From NCBI RefSeq assembly GCF_045291545.1, contig NZ_CP149514.1, positions 1,302,001 through 1,366,000 of the forward strand: 64,000 bases of DNA, read 5' to 3'. The notes beneath the pieces were generated by a model. It was given only the letters and a program-made list of their open reading frames with translations. It was not told the origin of the DNA and searched no databases. Below, piece by piece: positions 26,412 to 33,968 of this stretch. A program made the position numbers and the translations under genes. Position 1 is the first letter of the stretch. Each line of letters begins with the position of its first letter. The DNA comes from Gallaecimonas sp045291545 (GTDB lineage Bacteria; Pseudomonadota; Gammaproteobacteria; Enterobacterales; Gallaecimonadaceae).

Positions 26412-28130
26412 ATGAAAAAACACCTCTTATCTCTTTCGCTGGTCGCCTTGGCCACCACTCAGGCCATGGCTGCCAGCAGCTACCGGCTGGAGGTCATTGA
26501 CGGCCCAGTTGGTAAATATAATATTCAAGCACAGTCTATAACGCCTGATGGGCGCATTGTCGGTGCAATCATTAGTCGTATTCGTTATAACGCTGATAGC
26601 GATACTTATGTCGATAACATGGGCTTTTTAGACTCCGACCAACTAGCTTCACTGTCCAGTACAATGAAGTTAAAGGGGGAGCTTGTTTCAGCAACTGATT
26701 TATCTATGAAAGTTGCTGGAACGTCATTTGGCTTTTTAAGTGCCCCTGATATTACTCTGGATAAAGCCTTCGGCTCGAGTGCAAACACTGATATAAGTGT
26801 TTGGTCAAAGTTGATGAAAGTATCCGATCAAAACAAATTCGGTAATGGCAGTGCAATATGGCAACAGACTTCTTATCAGGATTCGGACGGCAATTCTGCC
26901 ACTGGGTATTATCGTCAGTTCTATGTAAGAGGGTTCCTTGAGAATGCACAAGGAACTCAAGTAGCACAGCCAGTTTATACGCTGCCTGGTGTCGATAGTG
27001 GTGAAACAGCAGGTGCAGATAGAATTGGTGGTGAATCACTGATTGCTGATGCAAACAGCCAATGGGCGGTTGGCACATCATCTGTCGCACTTACGTCATC
27101 TGGACAGAGTGCATATGACGGGTGCAATAGCAGTACTATTGGGGTTCCTGCCATATTATGTTTCAGAAGCTCTGGTCTAATAGGTATCCCTGGAAGTGGT
27201 AAATACCAAGATCAAGCAACATATTGGCCCATCAGTAATGGATCTTTAGGTGCTCCTGTTGCCCTTGGAGGATTAATCAGCAAACAGGGCAATGAATTAG
27301 AAGAAAATATAGTCTCGTCGCTCAGAGCTGTAAATAGCAATGGCATTGCTGTTGGAACCTCTGTGGATAGAAATAGTAATGGGAACCTACTGGTAGGAGC
27401 TGGTGGCCAGGGTGCTGTAGCAACGGTCTTTGACCTCAATACAGGTAAAGCAATTAAAGCCATTAATGATGTTAACTCTGACAATTTCCTGAGTTCTGAG
27501 GCCAACGATATCAATAATAGTGGTATTGTAGTGGGTGCTCGTACAAAGCAAGATGGTTCTTATACACTGAAGCAATTCTTCGTATACAACACTCAGGATG
27601 ACAGCATCAGCTACCCGGATACTTTTTATGCTTCGGCTAATTCGACTGCCAATGCCATTAACGACCAGGGGCTGGTTGTTGGTTCTGCCGATTGGGAGCG
27701 GTTGCCGCCGTCCAGCAGCCGCCGACGTCATGCCTTTATTTATGACACCAGCACGAAGACTTTCACGGATCTAAATAATTTGCTGGAATTTGACAGTAGC
27801 CTGGTAACCCAGGATTATTCCGGTAGCACCTGTAATGCCCGAGCTGATTGGGTGCTGGAAGATGCAGTTGCCATTAATGATAACGGTGATATAGCCGCCA
27901 CAGCTGTTACTACCTTACGTGACAGCAGCGGTGCACCGATACTGGATGCCGATGGCAACAAGCAATATGTGCTGCGGGCAGTCAAACTGGTGCCGACAGC
28001 CGATACACCGCAAAGCTGTACTGCCGAGCAGGATCAGCCCTATAAACGCAAAGGCGCCAGCTTTGGTTTTTGGGGCGTGTTGGCGATGGCCGGGCTAGGA
28101 TTTTGGCGACGTCGACATAATCGAGTTTGA
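26412..28130 (+). CDS. DUF3466 family exported protein with C-terminal sorting tail
   Basis: A 572-residue protein with a signal peptide (SLVALATTQAMA) and a repeated motif in which N-D/N-x-G-x-V-G occurs several times (for example AINDQGLVVGSADW and DINNSGIVVGART). The C-terminus (KGASFGFWGVLAMAGLGFWRRR) is a Gly-rich stretch, a hydrophobic helix and an Arg cluster, like the GlyGly-CTERM surface-sorting signal processed by rhombosortase. The uup-DUF3466-rmf order is seen in Shewanella and Vibrio relatives. The middle part (about 26500-27600) is clearly more AT-rich than the genes on either side. Function unknown. Confidence 0.85.
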   Translation: MKKHLLSLSLVALATTQAMAASSYRLEVIDGPVGKYNIQAQSITPDGRIVGAIISRIRYNADSDTYVDNMGFLDSDQLASLSSTMKLKGELVSATDLSMKVAGTSFGFLSAPDITLDKAFGSSANTDISVWSKLMKVSDQNKFGNGSAIWQQTSYQDSDGNSATGYYRQFYVRGFLENAQGTQVAQPVYTLPGVDSGETAGADRIGGESLIADANSQWAVGTSSVALTSSGQSAYDGCNSSTIGVPAILCFRSSGLIGIPGSGKYQDQATYWPISNGSLGAPVALGGLISKQGNELEENIVSSLRAVNSNGIAVGTSVDRNSNGNLLVGAGGQGAVATVFDLNTGKAIKAINDVNSDNFLSSEANDINNSGIVVGARTKQDGSYTLKQFFVYNTQDDSISYPDTFYASANSTANAINDQGLVVGSADWERLPPSSSRRRHAFIYDTSTKTFTDLNNLLEFDSSLVTQDYSGSTCNARADWVLEDAVAINDNGDIAATAVTTLRDSSGAPILDADGNKQYVLRAVKLVPTADTPQSCTAEQDQPYKRKGASFGFWGVLAMAGLGFWRRRHNRV

Positions 28131-28140
28131 CGATAGATAG

Positions 28141-28164
28141 CCGCCCATCAGGGCGGTTTTTTTT
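28141..28164 (+). terminator. Terminator after the DUF3466 gene
   Basis: CCGCCC and GGGCGG pair around ATCA and are followed by eight T. Confidence 0.9.
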
Positions 28165-28320
28165 GAAATAAAAAATTCAGAAACAAGTCAACTATTTACC
28201 TGACTGATTCAACTACAATGAGCGATCACTGTTTGCTTCGTGCCTCGAAAAAGCCTAAAGATGGAGGGGTAGGGCATCGCCCTACCGTTTCTTTTTCCGC
28301 TGTACAAGAGGATTTCCCGC

Positions 28321-28500
28321 ATGAAGAGACAAAAACGTGACCGTCTTGAAAGAGCGCTATCCCGTGGTTACCAAGCCGGTATCGGAGGCCGCTCCAAAGA
28401 AGCTTGTCCTTATCAGAACCTCGACGCGCGAAGTCACTGGCTGTCAGGTTGGCGAGCCGCAATCGAAGACAGAGTCATGAACGGTGTAGCCCTCAAGTAA
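28321..28500 (+). CDS. rmf: Ribosome modulation factor RMF
   Basis: A 59-residue basic protein that converts 70S ribosomes to inactive 100S dimers in stationary phase. The sequence starts MKRQKRDRLERALSRGYQAG and continues GGRSKEACPY, then SHWLSGWRAAIED, the conserved RMF pattern; E. coli RMF has 55 residues. It lies convergent to fabA, as in E. coli. Its 5' region (28165-28320) has no gene; an AT-rich stretch there probably holds the promoter. The ribosome-binding site is AAGAGGA. Confidence 0.96.
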   Translation: MKRQKRDRLERALSRGYQAGIGGRSKEACPYQNLDARSHWLSGWRAAIEDRVMNGVALK

Positions 28501-28501
28501 C

Positions 28502-28530
28502 AAAAAAGCCCTGCATATGCAGGGCTTTTT
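28502..28530. terminator. Bidirectional terminator between rmf and fabA
   Basis: AAAAAAGCCCTGCATATGCAGGGCTTTTT reads as a stem with A and T runs on either side, so it can stop both convergent genes. Confidence 0.93.
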
Positions 28531-28543
28531 GCTGGAAAGGACC

Positions 28544-29062
28544 TCAGAAGCTGGAGGTGTCTTTAAATAACCCGACCTTAAGATCCTTGGCGGTATAAAT
28601 AACACGGCCATCTACTGCCACTTCACCATCACCGATGCCCATGATGAGGCTACGATTGATCAAGCGCTTGATGGAGATACGGTAAGTTACTTTTTTGGCC
28701 GTTGGCAGGATCTGGCCAGTAAATTTGACTTCGCCAACCCCCAATGCCCGGCCCTTGCCGGGGCCACCCTGCCAGCCGAGGAAAAAGCCGACCAGTTGCC
28801 ACATGGCATCAAGCCCAAGGCAGCCTGGCATGACCGGGTCGCCAGGGAAGTGACAGTCAAAAAACCACAGATCAGGGTTGATATCCAGCTCTGCCACCAC
28901 TTCGCCTTTGCCGTATTCACCACCCTCCAGTGCAATGTGGGAAATGCGGTCAATCATCAGCATATTGGGGGCTGGCAGCTGGCTGTTACCGGGGCCAAAT
29001 AACTCACCCCGAGAGCAGGCCAGTAATTCGTCACGGTTGAAACTGTGTTTGTCTGTATGCAC
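28544..29062 (-). CDS. fabA: 3-hydroxydecanoyl-ACP dehydratase/isomerase FabA
   Basis: A 172-residue hot-dog-fold enzyme that dehydrates 3-hydroxydecanoyl-ACP and isomerises the trans-2 product to cis-3, starting unsaturated fatty acid synthesis. The catalytic histidine is in FFDCHFPGDPVMPG (about residue 71) and the aspartate in CLGLDAMWQLVGFF. Length equals E. coli FabA. It sits between rmf and lonH as in enterobacteria. The gap to lonH (79 bases) has no obvious terminator. Confidence 0.97.
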   Translation of the reverse strand: MHTDKHSFNRDELLACSRGELFGPGNSQLPAPNMLMIDRISHIALEGGEYGKGEVVAELDINPDLWFFDCHFPGDPVMPGCLGLDAMWQLVGFFLGWQGGPGKGRALGVGEVKFTGQILPTAKKVTYRISIKRLINRSLIMGIGDGEVAVDGRVIYTAKDLKVGLFKDTSSF

Positions 29063-29141
29063 TGTGGTTATCCTTCATTGCAAATCGCCGCCAAGGTTAG
29101 CGAACAACTGTACGCTAAACAACGCAGACCAGCGAGCAAAT

Positions 29142-31016
29142 TCAGCGTTTGAACCTGGTTTTAAAGAGGTTCCACAGACTTCCTGTACCCTCATCCGGAT
29201 CATTGAGCTTCGCCAGGCTGGCATGTATACGGCCGTACACTGAATCTGCTGGGTATTGCCCCTCTGGGTTGGCTTTTCCGGCGGGGGTAGCCAGCAGCAA
29301 TGCCAGTGCATCTTCAATATGTTCAATAACCCAGATATGAAACCGTCTTTTTGTGACGGCTTGACGCATTTCCTGTGACAGCATCAACTGCTGCGCATTG
29401 GCGTGGGGTATCAACACCCCTTGTTCACCAGAAAGACCCCGGGCTTTGCACAAGGCGTAGAAGCCTTCAACCTTGGCATTAATGGCGCCGATAGCTTGGA
29501 CATTACCGAACTGATCGACCGCACCGGTAATGGCGATATCCTGACGCACTGGCAGTTCTGCCAAGGCAGATAACAGCGCCACCAGTTCGGCGGCGGAGGC
29601 GGAGTCGCCATCCACCTCATTGTATGACTGCTCAAACACCAGCGAGGCTGATAACGGCAATGGGTTTTGCTTGGCAAAGTGGCTGGCAATAAACGCAGAT
29701 AGGATCATGACGCCCTTGGCGTGCAGATTGCCGCCGAGTTCACACTTGCGCTCAATATCCATGACGTCACCATCACCAAAATGCACTGTGGCAGTGATCC
29801 GGGTGGGTTCGCCAAATACGACGTTACCAAGATCCAACACCGTCAGACCATTGACTTGGCCTATTTTGGTGCCACTAGAGTCAATAATGATGTGCTGGCG
29901 CAATATGCTGTCCTGAGAAACATGCTGGGGCAGTGCCAGAGCATGCTGACGTTGGGCGATAGCCTCTGCTATGGCCTTGGCGTCTATGCGGCCACCCTGA
30001 GTAAGGGTATCTGCCCGGGCCAGAACTTCATCAAAGCGGTGGTGGGCCAGCAGTAACCGCTGCTGATCTTCAGCCAGTCGGCAACTGTATTGCAGCAGTG
30101 TCGCCAGGGCATCATCAGTGGCTGGCCGCCAGTTGTGCTGCTGGCAGCGCCAAGCCAGGTGCGCAGCCAAGGCTGGAGCTTCCTCTAACGGCAGCTCCGC
30201 TTTGAATTCTGCAAAGTAGGGCGCCAGTACCGGCAATTCCCTATCCAGGTCCAGTAACTCCAGATAGTCCTGGCGATCACCTAGCAGGATGAGCTTCAAC
30301 GATAATGGCACCGGTTCAGGTGCATACCCGTTTTTGACTGGTTGCCAAGGGAGTTGCTGGCTTAACAGCGCTGCTTTGAGCCTGAACCACAATGTGGGGG
30401 CGGTGCGCATGGCTGCGGCAGGGAGCAGCAGATATCCGCCATTGGCTTTATGGAGATCACCGGCGATGATGCTGTTAAGGTCGGCTTGCTCACTGGCTGC
30501 CAAAGTACCAAACAGGCGTTCCTCGGTGACATGCTGGCAGTAGACAACAGGAGCCTCCGCCTGCTGCTGGCTGACCAGCATTTTCACCGTAATGCTGCCG
30601 TCAGCCAGCAGGGCACCCAGTTGTTGTCGGTGCGCCTCATCGGCGATAGGTAATGTTGCTAAAGACAGAGGGGCCGACGTCTCACGTAACTGCTGGTAAA
30701 AGGCCTGGCCCTGACCTGGCAGCAATGGCAGGCATATTGGCCGCTGAGGATCGCCGGCACTTTCGATATAGCACCAGTCATAATAGGGCGCATGGCTGGT
30801 GCCGTTAACCAGGGCGGCGCTTACCATGGCCGGTAAGTCCATTATTTCCAACGGTGCCGACGCAAAAACATGTGCCTGAGGGCGGCGGTCAGCCTGTGCC
30901 TGCTGTAATTCACGTACGGCAGGCAATTGGCCAACCAAAAAGCCATCAGCAGGCTCCACCTGACAGGGGGGGATATGTTTATAAAGTGCAGTGGCCGGTA
31001 GGCGGGTGGCTGACAT
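29142..31016 (-). CDS. lonH: Lon-family protease LonH (YcbZ type)
   Basis: A 624-residue protein with a degenerate AAA-like N-terminal region and a C-terminal Lon (S16) proteolytic domain. The catalytic serine is in VDGDSASAAELVALLSAL (about residue 475) and the lysine in GAINAKVEGFYALCK (about 520), the Ser-Lys dyad of Lon. No clear Walker A motif is visible, which fits the YcbZ/LonH group. Its physiological role is poorly known. In enterobacteria the gene divergent to it is matP; here it is a peroxiredoxin gene. Confidence 0.9.
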   Translation of the reverse strand: MSATRLPATALYKHIPPCQVEPADGFLVGQLPAVRELQQAQADRRPQAHVFASAPLEIMDLPAMVSAALVNGTSHAPYYDWCYIESAGDPQRPICLPLLPGQGQAFYQQLRETSAPLSLATLPIADEAHRQQLGALLADGSITVKMLVSQQQAEAPVVYCQHVTEERLFGTLAASEQADLNSIIAGDLHKANGGYLLLPAAAMRTAPTLWFRLKAALLSQQLPWQPVKNGYAPEPVPLSLKLILLGDRQDYLELLDLDRELPVLAPYFAEFKAELPLEEAPALAAHLAWRCQQHNWRPATDDALATLLQYSCRLAEDQQRLLLAHHRFDEVLARADTLTQGGRIDAKAIAEAIAQRQHALALPQHVSQDSILRQHIIIDSSGTKIGQVNGLTVLDLGNVVFGEPTRITATVHFGDGDVMDIERKCELGGNLHAKGVMILSAFIASHFAKQNPLPLSASLVFEQSYNEVDGDSASAAELVALLSALAELPVRQDIAITGAVDQFGNVQAIGAINAKVEGFYALCKARGLSGEQGVLIPHANAQQLMLSQEMRQAVTKRRFHIWVIEHIEDALALLLATPAGKANPEGQYPADSVYGRIHASLAKLNDPDEGTGSLWNLFKTRFKR

Positions 31017-31105
31017 GGCAACATCAATTCCATTAAAAAAGGGATTTTATCATGCCTTTGCTGTAGCAGCGCGGCTTGCGTAGCAAGCAATCGATTTATA
31101 CGAAC

Positions 31106-31172
31106 GTGTTCATTGCCTTTATTTATAACCACATGTTATTTGTATATTCTATATTGTCATATGTGTTCATTG
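31106..31172 (+). promoter_or_regulatory. Candidate regulatory repeats before the sulfur operon
   Basis: The 10-mer GTGTTCATTG occurs at 31106-31115 and again at 31163-31172 in the AT-rich divergent region between lonH and the peroxiredoxin gene. Between them TATATT is repeated in TATATTCTATATT. Persulfide dioxygenase/TauE operons are often controlled by sulfide-sensing ArsR-type repressors (BigR/YgaV); whether these repeats are such a site is inference. Confidence 0.35.
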
Positions 31173-31193
31173 ATATCCCCCAGGAGAACCCTT

Positions 31194-31835
31194 ATGACTG
31201 ATACAACACTTGCTTTCCCACAGTTAAATAAACCGGCGCCGGCTTTTGAGGCAAAAACCACTCACGGTGTGAAGACACTGGCTGACTACAAGGGAAAATG
31301 GCTGGTGCTGTTTTCTCACCCGGCTGACTTCACTCCCGTTTGCACCACGGAGTTTATGGCTTTTGCCAAACGTGCAGATGATTTTGCGGCCCTAAACTGC
31401 GAACTACTGGGGCTGTCGATTGACAGTGTCCATTCACACATTGCCTGGTCACGAAATATCGAAGAAAAGTTTGGCGTGACCATTCCTTTCCCAATCATCG
31501 CTGACTTATCAATGGCAGTAGCCAATGCCTATGGCATGGTGCAACCTGGCGCCAGTGATACCTCTGCGGTGCGCGCAACCTTCCTTATTGATCCAGAGGG
31601 TATTTTGCGTGCCATGGTCTATTACCCGATGAGTAATGGCCGTTCGGTTGATGAATTTGTACGTTTGGTGAAGGCTTTGCAAACCAGTGATGCTAACGGT
31701 GTCGCTACACCAGAAAACTGGCACGAAGGGGATGATGTCATCGTGCCACCACCGGCTACCATGGAGGAAGCTAAAGGCCGCAAAGATGCAGGCTATGACT
31801 ACACTGACTGGTACTTCAGCAAGCGCAAACTATAA
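31194..31835 (+). CDS. Peroxiredoxin, 1-Cys (Prx6) type
   Basis: A 213-residue thiol peroxidase that reduces peroxides. The peroxidatic cysteine lies in FSHPADFTPVCTTEF (about residue 47), with the conserved threonine before it. The long C-terminal extension after the barrel and the lack of a second conserved resolving cysteine point to the 1-Cys Prx6 class. The start at 31194 follows CAGGAG; earlier in-frame starts lie in the promoter. It is the first gene of an operon with a persulfide dioxygenase and TauE exporter, so it may act on peroxides or persulfides during sulfide oxidation. Confidence 0.92.
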   Translation: MTDTTLAFPQLNKPAPAFEAKTTHGVKTLADYKGKWLVLFSHPADFTPVCTTEFMAFAKRADDFAALNCELLGLSIDSVHSHIAWSRNIEEKFGVTIPFPIIADLSMAVANAYGMVQPGASDTSAVRATFLIDPEGILRAMVYYPMSNGRSVDEFVRLVKALQTSDANGVATPENWHEGDDVIVPPPATMEEAKGRKDAGYDYTDWYFSKRKL

Positions 31836-31851
31836 GTCGTTAATATTAAAC

Positions 31852-31873
31852 AAAGGGGGCCAAGGCCCCCTTT
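31852..31873 (+). terminator. Hairpin between peroxiredoxin and the blh remnant
   Basis: AAAGGGGGCC and GGCCCCCTTT form a perfect stem around AA, followed by GTTATC. The T-run is only three bases, so it is probably a partial terminator or RNA-processing stem inside the operon. Confidence 0.6.
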
Positions 31874-31901
31874 GTTATCAGCGACTAAGGAGTAAACCAT
31901 T

Positions 31902-32135
31902 ATGCCCAACACATTGAAAGTTGAAGCTTTTCTCGATAACGACAGCGAAACTTTCAGCTACGTGGTAGCTGACACTCTCAGCAGTGGCGCAGTCATTATC
32001 GATCCAGTGCTTGATTTTGACTATAAGTCGGGCCGGACTGCTACAGATAGTGTTGATAAGATCCTTGCCTATATTCAGGCTAACGAGCTTGAGGTAGGGT
32101 GGATCCTCGAAACGCATGCCCATGCTGATCATCTG
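31902..32135 (+). pseudogene. blh: Persulfide dioxygenase (Blh/ETHE1 type), 5' fragment
   Basis: The first 78 codons of an MBL-fold persulfide dioxygenase, which oxidises glutathione persulfide to sulfite. It reads normally through DPVLDFDY and ends in ETHAHADHL, which contains the metal-ligand motif HxHxDH. Right after this leucine the homologous reading stops; eight foreign codons (GRLFYAAL) lead to a stop at 32162. The rest of the protein resumes at 37414-38052. The ribosome-binding site (AAGGAG) is intact, so a non-functional N-terminal peptide could still be made. The fragment alone lacks the remaining iron ligands and cannot be active. Confidence 0.93.
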
Positions 32136-32146
32136 GGTCGCCTTTT

Positions 32147-33154
32147 TTATGCGGCGTTATAAGGCAACAATCCTTCATTAATATCGTTTCTTAACAGCGC
32201 ATCAACCGGGCTCAAGGTGCCGGCTCGACGGTTTCCTACCACATGAGTATAAATTTCCGTGGTTTTTAAATCGGTATGGCCAAGCAGCTCCTGGACTGTA
32301 CGTATATCAGTGCCTTGTTGCAGTAAGCGAGTTGCAAAGGAATGCCTGAAGGTATGAGCCGTTACCCGTTTGTTGATTTGCGCCTGAAGCACCGCTTTTC
32401 TCAACTGCTTGCGGTAACTGGAAGGGTGTAAATGATGCCGACAAATATAGCCATCATGAGGGTGTTGGCAACGGGTGACAGAAGGAAATACATATTGCCA
32501 GGAGAAGTCTTTAAGCGAATCCCCGTATTTTTTATGCAGTGACGGCAAAACCGATGTTGACCCGTAACCCTCGTCCAGATCCTGCTGATGAATAGTCAAA
32601 GCCGTTTGAATTTGTGCCTTTAGCGGCGTGACCAACCCCTCAGGTAACAGGGTATAACGATCTTTGCCTCCCTTACCCCGGAAGATAAACAAGGAATGAT
32701 CATAAAAATTTACGTCTTTTACCCGGAGTCTCAATGCTTCATGGATGCGCAGCCCCGAACCGTAGAGCAGGGCGGTGAGCAGCTTCGTTTGTCCTCGCAT
32801 AAATGACAGTATGGCATTTACCTCCTGAGGGCTTAAAACCGTAGGTAAATTACGGGGGGCTTTTGCGTAACCATAAGCCAAGCCAACCAGCTCCCGATGC
32901 AATACATGACGGTACATAAAGACGATGGCACATAGGGCCAGATTCTGAGTCGCCGGACTCACCTTCCGGTTCGCTGCAAGATGGTTTAAAAAAGCCTCGA
33001 TATGCTGATTGTCCATCTTTCCCGGATGGAGCATGCCATGAAAGCGAATTAAGCAGCGAACCCAATGCATATAACATTTCTCAGTACGAATACTGTATTG
33101 GCGAGTACGCAGTTCAGTGCGCAACGTTTCCATAAAAGCAGAGCGACCCATCAT
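32147..33154 (-). CDS. intI: Integron integrase IntI
   Basis: A 335-residue tyrosine recombinase. Catalytic residues are R136 (YGSGLRIHEAL), K164 (GKGGKDRYTL), H267 and R270 (TAHTFRHSFATRL), H293 (LLGHTDL) and Y302 (TTEIYTHV). The IntI-specific insert is present before them (KDFSWQYVFPSVTRC to RHHLHPSSYRKQLRKAV), which separates integron integrases from other tyrosine recombinases. The ATG at 33154 (or 33151) follows GGGAG. A longer frame reaches 33307 but would run through the LexA box and promoter. The enzyme looks intact; its stop is about 10 bases from the element's left end. Confidence 0.95.
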   Translation of the reverse strand: MMGRSAFMETLRTELRTRQYSIRTEKCYMHWVRCLIRFHGMLHPGKMDNQHIEAFLNHLAANRKVSPATQNLALCAIVFMYRHVLHRELVGLAYGYAKAPRNLPTVLSPQEVNAILSFMRGQTKLLTALLYGSGLRIHEALRLRVKDVNFYDHSLFIFRGKGGKDRYTLLPEGLVTPLKAQIQTALTIHQQDLDEGYGSTSVLPSLHKKYGDSLKDFSWQYVFPSVTRCQHPHDGYICRHHLHPSSYRKQLRKAVLQAQINKRVTAHTFRHSFATRLLQQGTDIRTVQELLGHTDLKTTEIYTHVVGNRRAGTLSPVDALLRNDINEGLLPYNAA

Positions 33155-33173
33155 TAACTCCCATATCACATAG

Positions 33174-33189
33174 CTGTACATATATACAG
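33174..33189 (-). promoter_or_regulatory. LexA box controlling intI
   Basis: CTGTACATATATACAG fits the LexA consensus CTGT-(N8)-ACAG with an AT-only core except one C. It lies 20-35 bases before the intI start, just downstream of a TTATAA -10-like element on the minus strand. LexA repression of intI is known from class 1 and Vibrio integrons, so the integrase is expected to be induced by the SOS response. Confidence 0.88.
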
Positions 33190-33306
33190 TTATAATAGAA
33201 AGCTCATCATTTAGCCAATTCAAGCGTTTTTTATCGCGAACTAATTCTCGCTTTGCCTCTAAAGCCAATACGTAACCTATTGGAATAAAACAAAAAACCA
33301 ACAGCA

Positions 33307-33336
33307 TTGCGTTTTGATCGAGACCTCGTTTACACT
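33307..33336 (+). promoter_or_regulatory. Candidate cassette promoter Pc
   Basis: TTGCGT at 33307-33312 and TACACT at 33331-33336 are spaced by 18 bases and point towards the cassettes, about 150 bases before the attI crossover point. Position and direction fit a Pc promoter upstream of attI. It is a prediction from sequence only. Confidence 0.5.
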
Positions 33337-33485
33337 AAAGTCTCGCTTTGCCCGAACAGCTCAAGACCAAAACACGGCCAGCAAAGAGAGCTAACGCACT
33401 GAAATTAAGGGATTAACATGAAGAAAGCAGGGGCGCAACACCAGCAACACCGCCGACATTATCGCGAATTCACACTAATAAGCTG
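33337..33485 (+). other. attI recombination site region
   Basis: The crossover is placed at 33485/33486 in GTTACGT. The evidence is that the first attC carries ACGTAAC as its outer core, the exact reverse complement, so TTACGTT marks the first base of cassette 1. The upstream limit of attI cannot be set by eye. The region from 33155 to 33501 has no conventional gene but holds the intI promoter, the LexA box, Pc and a short ORF. Confidence 0.75.
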
Positions 33486-33498
33486 TTACGTTTCTTGA
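33418..33498 (+). CDS. Short leader ORF across attI
   Basis: A 26-codon frame starting MKKAGAQHQQHRR, with a ribosome-binding site (AAGGG, 6-7 bases upstream). It crosses the attI/cassette junction and stops at TGA 3 bases before the ATG of the first cassette gene, which has no ribosome-binding site of its own. Class 1 integrons have a comparable short ORF (ORF-11) in attI1 that promotes translation of the first cassette. A leader role here is inference from layout; the peptide itself resembles nothing I know. Confidence 0.5.
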   Translation: MKKAGAQHQQHRRHYREFTLISCYVS

Positions 33499-33501
33499 AA
33501 T

Positions 33502-33900
33502 ATGGAAGAGCTAGAAGTAAATGGCCACTGGCCAGCGATAGAAAAACAATCTCTTCAAGAGCTGATTGTGCAGGAATTCTGGTGTGACGGAGTTCTAGAA
33601 GAACCAGCCAATGTGGTCTATTTAAGAGTTACCAACCATTGGTTTAGGCTGTACTTCGATTGTGGAATTGTCTTTTGGCGTAACGGTAACGAAGGCTTAG
33701 AAGATGAGCTGGCTTCAAGAAGCGATGATACTGGCTATCCGTTAATAGATTTAGCCGAGAAGCTGTGTATAAAAGGTGCTGAAATAATACAGTGCAGCGG
33801 TAAGGTGGTTCCCGGCGGCTCAGAGATTGAATTTCAACTTAAAGATAAACAGCCAGTTATTTTTCAGTGTATTAACGATGTTACAAGCATCAAAACGTAA
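33502..33900 (+). CDS. Cassette 1 protein, unknown function
   Basis: A 132-residue soluble, acidic protein with no signal peptide or membrane segment. Visible features are aromatic-rich stretches (VTNHWFRLYFDCGIVFWRN) and four cysteines spread along the chain. I do not recognise the family. The gene has no ribosome-binding site; its start lies 3 bases after the short attI ORF, and its stop TAA is part of the attC1 outer core. The cassette spans 33486-33960. Being first, it should be the best-expressed cassette. Its pattern would also suit an immunity or toxin-neutralising protein, but nothing shows this. Confidence 0.8.
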   Translation: MEELEVNGHWPAIEKQSLQELIVQEFWCDGVLEEPANVVYLRVTNHWFRLYFDCGIVFWRNGNEGLEDELASRSDDTGYPLIDLAEKLCIKGAEIIQCSGKVVPGGSEIEFQLKDKQPVIFQCINDVTSIKT

Positions 33901-33966
33901 CAAGCGCATGTTGTCGGACTGGTTTTCCGCTGCGCTCCAAACCTGCCGCAAATGCGGGCGTTAGGC
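33895..33966 (+). repeat. attC site of cassette 1
   Basis: A 72-bp imperfect palindrome from ACGTAAC to GTTAGGC. The inner arms include AAGCGCATG and a matching ATGCGGGCG part. Its outer core matches the start of cassette 1 (TTACGT). The crossover G is at 33960. Confidence 0.88.
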
Positions 33967-33968
33967 GA

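Noticed and set aside
33155..33307. A longer integrase frame starting at 33307 (386 codons)
   Set aside because: The added 51 residues cover the LexA box and probable promoter; the ATG at 33154 has a good ribosome-binding site and gives the usual IntI length.
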